A DNA stretch of 9,157 nucleotides from Bacillota bacterium. Lineage in GTDB: Bacteria > Bacillota > Clostridia > Lachnospirales > WQUN01. The notes below the pieces were generated by a model. The model was given only the letters and a program-made list of their open reading frames with translations, was not told where the DNA came from and did no database searches. A program made the translations under genes and the position numbers. The stretch is taken from assembly GCA_009782085.1 (NCBI GenBank), contig WQUN01000229.1, positions 1 to 9,157 on the forward strand, given 5' to 3'. Below are positions 1-6,796 of the stretch, piece after piece. How positions within the stretch are numbered: the stretch's first letter is position 1; the number at the start of each line of letters is the position of its first letter.

Positions 1-90
1 TTTCGATTTGAAATGAGCTGAAAACGAGCGCGAAACGACCAATGTTCAGGGGCGTTTCGCGCGAAGTTTGAAGCTCAATTTCAAACGAAA
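1..90. repeat. Long imperfect inverted repeat (about 40-bp arms)
   Basis: Bases 1-40 and 51-90 are imperfect reverse complements around a 10-base centre. Both arms, read inwards, share TTTCG, TTTGAAAT, GAGCT, AAAC and GCGCGAAACG in that order, with a few mismatches and two single-base indels. The structure lies beyond the terminator of the glycosidase operon, contains no credible reading frame, and could form a long hairpin. It may be a miniature mobile element, a REP-like intergenic palindrome, or part of a larger element cut by the window edge. Its outer left limit cannot be seen. Bases 91-125 hold nothing recognisable. Confidence 0.7.
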
Positions 91-125
91 CGACAATAAT
101 CCGTAAAAACCGTAGAATCTTGAAC

Positions 126-167
126 AAAAAAGCCCCCGCCGCGGGATAAACCCGCGGCGGGGGCTTT
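126..167 (-). terminator. Rho-independent terminator of the cupin-glycosidase operon
   Basis: A perfect 17-bp inverted repeat (129-145 with 151-167) surrounds a 5-base loop. The stem is almost entirely G and C apart from the outermost A-T pairs. Read on the minus strand, the stem runs straight into six T residues (131 to 126). It lies 26 bases past the TAG stop of the glycosidase gene, which fits an intrinsic terminator for leftward transcription. The plus-strand reading lacks an equivalent T run, so it is judged unidirectional. Confidence 0.95.
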
Positions 168-193
168 GCGTCAGCCGGACGGATAACGGAAGC

Positions 194-2248
194 CTAGCCA
201 ATCTCATACATCGCGAATATGTCCAGCCCGGACACCGTAAAGTCCGCGCCTCCGCCGGGGACTGGCGCGAACGCGACGCTTTCGCCGCCGGGGAGCCGTT
301 TTACGGAGCCGGCCCCGCGCCCGGTTCGGACGGTCACATCGAACGGAACCGCGTCCGCGTCGCCGAGGTTGACGAAGTGGAGGAGAGTCTTTTCGCCGTC
401 CTTGAACACCGTGCACTCCACATGCTCCGGGGCGTCGGTTTCGATTGTGCGTCTCCCGCCGGTCAGCAGGTTCAGCAGATTTATAAACACCTTCCTGTGC
501 ACCGGCTGGGCGCTCGCCTCGAACGGGGCGGCCGACCATATGACGGAGCCCTTGCCGAAGTTCCCGCGCACTATGGACGGGTTTTGCGTGTCCACGCCGG
601 GCGGGTTCGAGTGGATGGAGGCGAACTTACGCGTGTCCCTCGGGTCGGTGTAGGGCAAGGTCAGGTATGCCAGGATCTCCGCGTCCCCTTCAGGCGACGC
701 CAGCGTCTGCGCGCCGAACACGGTCATCGGGTAGTCGGCGTCGTACATGTTTTCGAAAAGGGGCAGGCCCCCGGCCGACGGCCGGATATACGTGACGCGC
801 TCCGCGGTCAGCCCGCGCGTCGTCAGGCCCAGCAGCTTCCGGGCCAGGTTTGGGGACGTCAGGCCGCTCATGTACAGCAGGCCGCCGTTTTCAACATACA
901 GCGCGATCGCGGCTTCCTCTTCGTCCGACATGACGGCGACGTCGGAGAGTATCAGCAGCGGATAGTCCAGGCCGCAGCCCTCCGCGACGACGGCGTACGG
1001 GATGTGGCTTCGCCTTAGCGCGCCGCCCGCGCCGAGCGCGCCCTCCAGGTGGGAATAATGCTCCTCCCAGACGTGAACGGCGCGGCGCGGCTCGCTCATC
1101 CTCACGTCCATCTTGGAGGCCATGCTGAAATAGACCGCCGCGTCGGCGAAAAGCCGGCCCCTGAAAAACGGCTCGTACTCCTTCGTCTCGCCGAACACCT
1201 CGCCCAGCGTATCGTAGAACCGCGCGTTCAGCGTGCCGCGCGGGTCGATGGCGTCTATCGCCAGAAACGCGCCGTGGTGGGCGTAGGTCAGGTAGGCGTG
1301 CCGCTTCAGAAGGCGCGGCGGCTTTGTCGTGGTGTGGTCGTGTATCCCCGGGTCGCAGCGGGAGGTCATATACTCGAACGGCTGATTGCGCGTCAGGGAA
1401 TAGTACAGCTTGCATATGAAGGACTGCTGCTCCAGCCCGCCGTACAGGTCGCCGCCGGAATAGTCCGACGCGTCGGACACGCCCCTGCGGACGCCGAAGG
1501 TCCACGGGTGCGCGACGGTCGAAAACTGGTGCTCTATGCTCAGCCCCGGCCGGATATTCTTCAGCTCGGCCGTGCAGAATTCCGCGAATTCGCTCATCCA
1601 CCGCTCGCGCGCGGCCTGGAAATTCCGCCAACAGGCGTCGTTCCAGTCGACGGTGCGCGGGAGCTCTTCGCCGTATTCCTCCCGGTAGCGCGCGGCGCAG
1701 CTGCCGCAGTAGCAGATTATCGGCCAGAACGTCATGTCCAGGAAAATGCCCTCGAAAGTGTAGTTTTCGCAGAGCTCCGCGAACTGGGCCCGCAGGAAAC
1801 GCCGGTATTCGGGGTTGTTCGGGCAGACGAGGCCGTAGCGCCCGCCGCCGAACATCCTGGCGCCGGCGGAGCCGTCCTTTTCGTCCCTGGAGCCGAAGCC
1901 GTCGAGGTCGCGCATCCGCCACTCGGGATAGCGCGCGTACGCCCAGTTGTTGAATATCAGGCTGTAATAGGCGATCACGTCCATACCGGCGCCGTGGCAC
2001 AGGCCGATCAACGTTTTTATCTTGTCCTCCCCGCCGAAGCCGGGGTGCATCTCGCCGGTTTTGGTCGGCCAGTTGCAGTAGCCGACGTGGGAGTTCGCGT
2101 AGATCATCGGGCTCTGTATCCGCGCCTTTTTCAGGCAGTCCGCGTAGGCCCGCGGGTCGAAGCGCGACAAAAACGACGCGTCCCAGGCCTCGATGTGCAT
2201 GTCCGCCAGGCTGCGGCGGAAGCTCTTTTCGTACCACTCAGACGGCAA
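194..2248 (-). CDS. GHL6-type glycoside hydrolase with beta-galactosidase trimerisation-like domain
   Basis: This 684-residue protein resembles the 'hypothetical glycosyl hydrolase 6' (GHL6) group, often annotated as alpha-L-fucosidase-like or beta-galactosidase-trimerisation proteins. Residues about 1-340 look like a (beta/alpha)8 barrel. Family-like stretches are DMHIEAWDASFLSRFDP (16-32), YANSHVGYCNWPTK (50-63), FEGIFLDMTFWP (165-176, with D171 a catalytic candidate), the cysteine cluster CYCGSC (179-184), SDYSGGDLYGG (261-271) and GAFLAIDAIDPRGTLN (326-341). Residues about 365-600 look like the Rossmann-like trimerisation domain (LLILSDVAVMSDEE, YVENGGLLYMSG). A beta-sandwich tail follows. 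There is no signal peptide, so it probably acts on an imported sugar in the cytoplasm. The start is TTG, chosen because AGGAGG lies 9 bases upstream and the family alignment begins here. The gene overlaps the cupin by 11 bases. Substrate and catalytic residues are not proven. Confidence 0.88.
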   Translation of the reverse strand: MPSEWYEKSFRRSLADMHIEAWDASFLSRFDPRAYADCLKKARIQSPMIYANSHVGYCNWPTKTGEMHPGFGGEDKIKTLIGLCHGAGMDVIAYYSLIFNNWAYARYPEWRMRDLDGFGSRDEKDGSAGARMFGGGRYGLVCPNNPEYRRFLRAQFAELCENYTFEGIFLDMTFWPIICYCGSCAARYREEYGEELPRTVDWNDACWRNFQAARERWMSEFAEFCTAELKNIRPGLSIEHQFSTVAHPWTFGVRRGVSDASDYSGGDLYGGLEQQSFICKLYYSLTRNQPFEYMTSRCDPGIHDHTTTKPPRLLKRHAYLTYAHHGAFLAIDAIDPRGTLNARFYDTLGEVFGETKEYEPFFRGRLFADAAVYFSMASKMDVRMSEPRRAVHVWEEHYSHLEGALGAGGALRRSHIPYAVVAEGCGLDYPLLILSDVAVMSDEEEAAIALYVENGGLLYMSGLTSPNLARKLLGLTTRGLTAERVTYIRPSAGGLPLFENMYDADYPMTVFGAQTLASPEGDAEILAYLTLPYTDPRDTRKFASIHSNPPGVDTQNPSIVRGNFGKGSVIWSAAPFEASAQPVHRKVFINLLNLLTGGRRTIETDAPEHVECTVFKDGEKTLLHFVNLGDADAVPFDVTVRTGRGAGSVKRLPGGESVAFAPVPGGGADFTVSGLDIFAMYEIG

Positions 2249-3458
2249 AGCGGCTGACCTCCTCGTTCTCGGAGAAGTGCTTGAGCATCACGAGCGGTTC
2301 GCACCTCGACGTGTTCGATATCGCGACGCCGGCTTTGGCCGCGTTCTCGGTGACGAAGAACTCGTCGTATGTGCTCTCGCCGAAGCGGATGAGGGTGGGC
2401 GTCTCTATGTCCCACGCGCCGGCCTTGCCTTTGCCCTGGAGTAAAATGAAGCCGTAGGCCGCCCGGTCCTTTATCGTGACGGTCCTGCCGGGCAGGACGG
2501 TCAGCCGCTTGGCGCAGACCCGCCGGTTTTTGTAGCATATCCATTCCTCGAGATAGCCGTCCTCGGCCATCTCGTGCTCGTCGCGGGCGGGTATCGGGCG
2601 CATGAAGCGGTTTTCCGCGAAGAACGGGTCGGCGTTCAGCTCCCAGTCGAGCACGTCCACGAGGTAGTCGCAGTCGCCGATTTTATCCGCCGGGCAGTCT
2701 TTCCAAAGCAGCGCCTCCGGGACGGCGTGGGCGAAATAGAGCACGGACTGGTACATCGCGTAGACGTCGGAGGCGAACTGCGGCTCGTAGGTGCAGAGGG
2801 TGCCCGGCGCGTGGAGCGTCCCCGGAGGCACGTCCCAGCCGGTGTCCAGCGTGAGCTTGTACGCCCTCGAAATGTCGAGGATGGCGTTGTCGCCCCTGGC
2901 GAAATTTTCGAGGCACTCTTTGACCTGCGCCTTGGTCACCCGCGGGTTCACGCCGAAGAACGTGAACGGGAACTCGCCGCCGTAGTTGTTCATCTGCGCC
3001 GGGAAGAAGTACATCTCCGGCTTGCTGGACTGCCCAACGAGCGCGGCGTGCCTGTCGCCGTGGTGGACGTGCAGCGGCAGCGGCCCGAGGTTGTCGAAGA
3101 ACTTGGAGAACATCGGCCACCTGCCGTATTTCGCGTACAGGCCGTCACCGATGATTTCGCCCTTATATTCGGCAACCAGGTCGCGCAGGAGTATTTTCTC
3201 GCAGGGCCCGTCACCCGTCAGGACGTAGCTAAGCCCCTCGTCCTCGGGGGTGAGCGGGCCGTTTTCCGCGTGGGTGGCGGAGGCCAGCCAACGCTCGTCG
3301 ATGCCGCCGCGCTCCAGGCCGAGCTTATAGGTGTCGGCGGGGTGCAGCTTGATCCTCATGCCGGGCCGGCAAAACGACCTGGGCACCCACGCGGGGGCCA
3401 GGCGGAGGACGCCGCTGCCCCGGGATAACGCTTTGTCGCCGAGGGTTTGAATGCTCAT
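2238..3458 (-). CDS. Cupin related to type I mannose-6-phosphate isomerase
   Basis: This 406-residue protein has the layout of a metal-dependent type I phosphomannose isomerase-like cupin. Candidate metal ligands are in LHVHHGD (H130, H132, H133), E148 in the KPEM motif (146-149), and H216 in PPGTLHAPGT (211-220). A second cupin-like beta region spans about 315-395 (LTVLPGRTVTIKDRAAYGFILLQGKGKA). In true isomerases the first ligand motif is usually Q-x-H-P; here it is H-V-H-H, so another sugar or sugar-phosphate could be the substrate. There is no signal peptide or membrane segment. The ATG at 3458 follows AAGGAG at a spacing near 10. The overlap with the glycosidase suggests a joint role in carbohydrate breakdown. 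The superfamily is well supported; the reaction is an inference. Confidence 0.8.
   Translation of the reverse strand: MSIQTLGDKALSRGSGVLRLAPAWVPRSFCRPGMRIKLHPADTYKLGLERGGIDERWLASATHAENGPLTPEDEGLSYVLTGDGPCEKILLRDLVAEYKGEIIGDGLYAKYGRWPMFSKFFDNLGPLPLHVHHGDRHAALVGQSSKPEMYFFPAQMNNYGGEFPFTFFGVNPRVTKAQVKECLENFARGDNAILDISRAYKLTLDTGWDVPPGTLHAPGTLCTYEPQFASDVYAMYQSVLYFAHAVPEALLWKDCPADKIGDCDYLVDVLDWELNADPFFAENRFMRPIPARDEHEMAEDGYLEEWICYKNRRVCAKRLTVLPGRTVTIKDRAAYGFILLQGKGKAGAWDIETPTLIRFGESTYDEFFVTENAAKAGVAISNTSRCEPLVMLKHFSENEEVSRFAV
2258..2263 (-). promoter_or_regulatory. Ribosome binding site for the TTG-started glycosidase
   Basis: On the minus strand a perfect AGGAGG occupies 2263-2258, nine bases before the TTG at 2248-2246. 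It is formed by the Glu-Glu-Val codons near the end of the cupin gene, so the upstream reading frame encodes the signal. This supports the TTG start and suggests that ribosomes finishing the cupin re-initiate on the glycosidase. Confidence 0.8.
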
Positions 3459-3527
3459 GGGGACAATTCTCCTTTATTTATAGCGTACGGCGGAATTTTC
3501 CGGCCTTCAACGGGGACTGCCCGTGTC

Positions 3528-4364
3528 CTATTTTATTGATTTCAGGATATTTATTTCCTCGGAATTAGCCGAGACCGCAACTTTAATAACCGACACATCC
3601 TCCTCAAGATTCTCGACGATCGGCTGAATATAATCGAGCCTGCGGATTACATCCATATGGCCCTCGGCTAAGAGCCGGATATGCGGTTCGATCCGATTTT
3701 CAAGGATTATTTTGATCCCGGTCAAACCGGTTTCCACCGCGGAAAGACGGCTGTTTGTCTCCGCCAGTCCCTTGACCAAATCGGCCTGGCCCTTGAATAA
3801 ATCGGCCTGGCCATTTGATAATACTTCCTGCCCCTTGACCAAATCGGCCTGGCCCTTGAATAATTCATCCTGCCCCTTGACCAAATCGGCCTGGACTTTG
3901 AATAATTCATCCTGACCCTTGACCAAATCGGCCTGGACTTTGAATAATTCATCCTGACCCTTGACCAAATCGGCCTGGCCCTTGGATAATACTTCCTGGC
4001 CCTTGACCAAATCAGCTTGGACTTTGAATAATTCATCCTGACCCTTGACCAAATCGGCCTGGCCCTTGAATAATACTTCCTGGCTCTTGAATAATACTTC
4101 CTGACCCTTGACCAAATCGGCCTGACCCTTGAATAATACTTCCTGACCCTTGACCAAATCGGCCTGGATTTTGAATAATTCATCCTGACCCTTGACCAAA
4201 TCGGCCTGGCCCTTGGATAATACTTCCTGGCCCTTGAATAATACTTCCTGGCCCTTGACCAAATCGGCCTGGCCCTTGAATAATACTTCCTGCCCCTTGG
4301 CCAATTCTGTCTGCCCTTTTACCAAAGTCTCCAGAACAGCCAATATCTCTTCCTCTTTGTTCAC
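3528..4364 (-). CDS. Heptad-repeat (L-x-K-G-Q) hypothetical protein
   Basis: This 278-residue protein is dominated by 27 uninterrupted seven-residue repeats (residues 14-202), consensus L-[V/F/S]-K-G-Q-[A/E/D]-[D/V/E]. The remainder (203-278) is non-repetitive and looks helical, with typical coiled-coil spacing (TNSRLSAVETGLTGIK). It includes LENRIEPHIRLLAEGH (221-236), which resembles the tail of an unassigned group of Bacillota proteins that carry L-x-x-G-Q heptads. There is no signal peptide, membrane segment or catalytic motif, so a structural or oligomerising role is only a guess. The start is GTG, preceded by a run of six G at a 5-base spacing; the nearby ATG (4377) is in another frame. 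Base composition is visibly more AT-rich than its neighbours. It is either first in the operon with the cupin (69-base gap) or a single gene. Confidence 0.85.
   Translation of the reverse strand: MNKEEEILAVLETLVKGQTELAKGQEVLFKGQADLVKGQEVLFKGQEVLSKGQADLVKGQDELFKIQADLVKGQEVLFKGQADLVKGQEVLFKSQEVLFKGQADLVKGQDELFKVQADLVKGQEVLSKGQADLVKGQDELFKVQADLVKGQDELFKVQADLVKGQDELFKGQADLVKGQEVLSNGQADLFKGQADLVKGLAETNSRLSAVETGLTGIKIILENRIEPHIRLLAEGHMDVIRRLDYIQPIVENLEEDVSVIKVAVSANSEEINILKSIK
3759..4325 (-). repeat. 27 tandem 21-bp units encoding heptad repeats
   Basis: The 567-bp block equals exactly 27 units of 21 bp within the heptad-repeat gene. Units tend to alternate between two types (one ending Ala-Asp, the other Glu-Val or Asp-Glu), giving a 42-bp higher-order period. 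Two adjacent 42-bp blocks, 3894-3935 and 3936-3977, are identical base for base, and the preceding block 3852-3893 differs at about three positions. This points to recent duplication by slippage or unequal recombination. Because the unit length is a multiple of three, all frames stay open across it, producing spurious repeat reading frames on both strands. Confidence 0.95.
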
Positions 4365-4385
4365 CGTATCCCCCCATTCGTTTGT

Positions 4386-4413
4386 ATTATACCGGATGCA
4401 GAAAACATTTGCC
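4386..4413 (-). promoter_or_regulatory. Probable promoter of the heptad-repeat gene
   Basis: On the minus strand a consensus TATAAT (-10) occupies 4391-4386, about 22 bases before the GTG start, giving a very short leader that contains only the G-rich ribosome binding site. The best -35 candidate, GGCAAA at 4413-4408 with a 16-base spacer, is poor, so activator help or a weak promoter is possible. The site lies inside the left arm of a palindromic element. Confidence 0.5.
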
Positions 4414-4490
4414 GACGGCGAGCCGGTTCGACGAACGCTTCCGCGGCGAATCGGCGACGGAGGAGGCTAATGTTTTCACACTCCGGTATA
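4388..4490. repeat. Imperfect palindromic element (possible MITE)
   Basis: The terminal arms 4388-4413 and 4465-4490 are 26 bases each and match at 21 of 26 positions as reverse complements, both starting TATACCGGA and sharing GAAAACATT and GCC. Nested inside, 4422-4430 and 4447-4455 pair at 8 of 9. The outer ends are TATACC and GGTATA with TA adjacent on both sides, as expected for, but not proving, insertion at TA. The left arm supplies the TATAAT box of the heptad-repeat gene; the right arm holds a mirror-image TATATA (4487-4492) pointing rightward, where no plus-strand gene exists. The rest of the gap (4491-4578) is GC-rich, has a run of nine C (4497-4505), and shows no gene or clear terminator. 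Confidence 0.6.
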
Positions 4491-4578
4491 TAAGCACCCC
4501 CCCCCGGCCGGTTTGCGGCGCCGCCGAACGGCGCTCCAGGCACGCCGGCGCGGCTTGGGAATTGTTCGGCGACGGCCT

Positions 4579-5871
4579 TTACTTTTTCGTTTTCTCCGGG
4601 GTGACCAGCGCCTTCGCTATCGCCCCGAGCTTCGGCGGCTTCCCGTACATCAGCACGCCCATGCGGTAGATCTTCGCGCTGACCAACGCGACGCCGAAGA
4701 TGCAGACGACGGATATGCCTATCGCGGCGAGCGCCTGCGCGTTCGTCGCCGTGCCCAGGCACAGGCGCATGTACATCGCCATAGGGGCGAAAAACGGTAT
4801 GAACGAGCACACCACAACGGCAGTGCTCTGGGAATTGGTCATGCCGATGATAGAGATGAAGAAAGAGGCCATGAGCAGCAGCATCGGAAGCACGGCGATC
4901 GAGTTGGCGTCCTCCATGCGGCTGGCCGTGGACGCGAACGCGGCGTACAGGAAGGCGTAGGTGAAGAACCCCGTCAGGAAGAACGCGAACAGATATACCA
5001 CCAGCGCCGGGGAAATGGACAGCATGGAGCCGAGCGCCCCCCCGATGCCGGGCCCGAGCCGGTTGGACGCCAAAAACATCGCGTTGAGCTTCAGCGAGAC
5101 GACTCCGGCCGCCGCCAGGCACGCGATCTGCGTGAACCCGGCCAGGCATACGCCGACAACCTTGCCGAAGATAAGGTGTATGGGTTTGGCGGAGGTTATC
5201 AGCAATTCCATGGTTTTGGTGCTTTTTTCGCGGATTACGGACATGACGATGTACTGGCCGTACATGATCAGCGTTATCAGAAGGATGTACACGAGGATGT
5301 ACGCGAAAACGGCGTTGCCCACGAGCGAGCCGGCCGCCGCGTCGCCGGAGGCCGTGATGTTCTCCGTTCGGCTCGTCGGCGCGAAGTTAGCGGCCGCGTC
5401 GATCTGCGCCCGCGTCGCGCCCAGGTCCTGCATAGTCCGCTCCAGATAGACCCGCTTGACCAGGCTGTCGAACGTGTCCGTGGCGGCCACGTCCATCAGC
5501 GTCATGTTCGCGAAATAGAGCGCGTAGGCGTAGGGGTTGCCGCCGTCCCCGAAAACGACTGCCAGCTTGGCGTCCCCGCCTTTGACCGCGTCGCAGGCCT
5601 CGCCGACCGTGTTATAATAGACCGCGGCATAGGCGGGCATGTATTTTCCGAGGGTGTCGGCGGAGAATATCCCGCCGCTGTCGTCCACGACCGCGGCTTT
5701 TTGCGCGGCCGCCTGGCCGGCCTGCGATCTGCCCGAAACCGCGGAGACTATCGTCGGGATCGTAGGCCCGATGAGCGCGATCAGCACGAATATGACCGTG
5801 ACCGCGATAAACGCCTTGCTGGATACGTAGCTTTTGTATTCGAACGCCATGACCGTCCTGAACTGTCTCAT
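4579..5871 (-). CDS. ABC-2 type transporter permease (YhaP/NatB-like)
   Basis: This 430-residue integral membrane protein is the partner of the ATPase immediately upstream. The order is typical of the NatB/YhaP group: one N-terminal membrane segment (about 20-42), a large extracytoplasmic domain (about 45-180), then a bundle of roughly six segments (about 184-207, 235-262, 287-312, 326-345, 348-369, 380-402). The cytoplasmic coupling motif REKSTKTMELLITSAKP (214-230) follows the second segment and is the hallmark of ABC-2 exporters. The C-terminal SAKIYRMGVLMYGKPPKL is also typical. Its ATG overlaps the ATPase stop as ATGA, with GGAGG 6 bases upstream, so it is translationally coupled. Family members are linked to sodium, antibiotic or lipid-related export; the substrate here is unknown. 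Confidence 0.92.
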   Translation of the reverse strand: MRQFRTVMAFEYKSYVSSKAFIAVTVIFVLIALIGPTIPTIVSAVSGRSQAGQAAAQKAAVVDDSGGIFSADTLGKYMPAYAAVYYNTVGEACDAVKGGDAKLAVVFGDGGNPYAYALYFANMTLMDVAATDTFDSLVKRVYLERTMQDLGATRAQIDAAANFAPTSRTENITASGDAAAGSLVGNAVFAYILVYILLITLIMYGQYIVMSVIREKSTKTMELLITSAKPIHLIFGKVVGVCLAGFTQIACLAAAGVVSLKLNAMFLASNRLGPGIGGALGSMLSISPALVVYLFAFFLTGFFTYAFLYAAFASTASRMEDANSIAVLPMLLLMASFFISIIGMTNSQSTAVVVCSFIPFFAPMAMYMRLCLGTATNAQALAAIGISVVCIFGVALVSAKIYRMGVLMYGKPPKLGAIAKALVTPEKTKK

Positions 5872-6779
5872 ACCTGACCTCCCGCGTAATCCACGAATAT
5901 TTCCTCCAGGCTCGGCTCCACGACCGCGAACGAGTCCGCGCTCATCTTTTCGGCTATGAAACCCATAAGCCTGTTCCTGTCATTTTCGTCTTTGAGCGTG
6001 AACGTCAGCTCCCCGTTTTTGCGCGCAATATCGCTGACATAGGGCAGGTCGTCCCGGGAAAACGGCAGGGGGCCCGGCAAAGCCTTCTCGTCGTAGGAGA
6101 CGTGGATCCTGTTCCTGGGATACGTGCGCCGGATGTCTTTGATGTTCCCGTCCAAGGCGGCGCGGCCGTCGTTGATTATGCAGATGTGCCTGCAGAATTC
6201 CTCGACATAGGGCATCTGGTGGCTCGAGAACATCACGACCTTGTTCTTGGCGGTCAGCTCTATTATCAAATCTTTCAAAAGAGTGGCGTTCACGGGGTCC
6301 AGCCCCGTGAACGGCTCATCCAGGATCAGAATGTCCGGGTCGTTTATGACCGCGATCAAAAGCTGAATCTTCTGCTGGTTGCCCTTCGAGAGCGTCTCCA
6401 GCCGGCTGTTCCGGTATTCCTCCGCCTCCAGGCGCTTAAGCAGCTCCGCCTGGCGCTTTACGGCCTCGTCCTTAGACATGCCCTTCAGCTGCGCGAAGAA
6501 CAGGATCTGATCGGACACCTTGAGCTTCGCGTAGAGCCCGCGCTCCTCCGGGAGATAGCCTAACTTCAGCTTACGCTTATGTATCGGCTCCCCGTCCAGC
6601 GTGACCCCGCCGCCGTCGGCCTTGAAAATGTCCATGATTATCCTGATCGCCGTGGTCTTGCCGGCGCCGTTCCTGCCCAGAAGCCCCATCGCGTTGCCGG
6701 CCTCGACCGCGAAGCTAAGCCCCTTCAGGACCTCCTTCTCGCCGAAGCTCTTGTAAACGCCTTCCAAAGCCAGTTTCAT
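5868..6779 (-). CDS. ABC transporter ATP-binding protein (YhaQ/NatA-like)
   Basis: This 303-residue cytoplasmic ATPase powers the adjacent ABC-2 permease. Motifs are complete: Walker A GRNGAGKTT (35-43), the Q-loop region GYLPEERGLY (74-83, an E-rich form usual in this subgroup), signature LSKGNQQKIQL (130-140), Walker B ILILDEP (150-156), D-loop GLD (159-161) and switch H187. Residues about 215-303 form the extra C-terminal domain found in YhaQ/NatA-type proteins, ending SLEEIFVDYAG. An in-frame TTG lies one codon upstream of the chosen ATG (6779), but GGAGG at 6791-6787 sits 7 bases from the ATG and only 4 from the TTG, so ATG is preferred. The gene follows the aldolase after 48 bases. Confidence 0.95.
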   Translation of the reverse strand: MKLALEGVYKSFGEKEVLKGLSFAVEAGNAMGLLGRNGAGKTTAIRIIMDIFKADGGGVTLDGEPIHKRKLKLGYLPEERGLYAKLKVSDQILFFAQLKGMSKDEAVKRQAELLKRLEAEEYRNSRLETLSKGNQQKIQLLIAVINDPDILILDEPFTGLDPVNATLLKDLIIELTAKNKVVMFSSHQMPYVEEFCRHICIINDGRAALDGNIKDIRRTYPRNRIHVSYDEKALPGPLPFSRDDLPYVSDIARKNGELTFTLKDENDRNRLMGFIAEKMSADSFAVVEPSLEEIFVDYAGGQV

Positions 6780-6796
6780 CAAGGTTCCTCCATTAA

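Noticed and set aside
891..2237. Minus-strand 448-codon frame overlapping the glycosidase
   Set aside because: It is a frame-shifted shadow with an Arg-rich, low-complexity translation; the overlapping frame carries the glycosidase motifs from end to end.
1049..2257. Plus-strand 402-codon open frame opposite the glycosidase
   Set aside because: It lies entirely antisense to a well-supported family member, is Val/Arg/Ala-rich as expected for a GC-rich shadow frame, and has no recognisable motif.
3510..3524. Possible terminator after the heptad-repeat gene
   Set aside because: Only a 5-bp stem with a 5-base loop and no T run on the minus strand; it is too weak, and read-through to the cupin remains possible.
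3722..4183. Repetitive RPIWSR-type frame in the heptad-repeat block
   Set aside because: A 21-bp repeat keeps other frames open and repetitive. The chosen frame alone has a ribosome binding site, a non-repeat coiled-coil-like C-terminus and family resemblance.
3759..4325. Possible CRISPR or satellite array
   Set aside because: The repeats are directly adjacent 21-bp coding units without spacers, in frame with a protein, so this is a coding tandem repeat.
4506..4578. GC-rich inverted repeats downstream of the permease as a terminator
   Set aside because: Several short overlapping GC hairpins are possible but none is followed by a T tract on the minus strand, so no intrinsic terminator is called.
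4513..5877. Plus-strand 454-codon open frame opposite the permease
   Set aside because: It is antisense to a clear ABC-2 permease, and its Arg/His/Gln-rich translation has no membrane segments or domain features.
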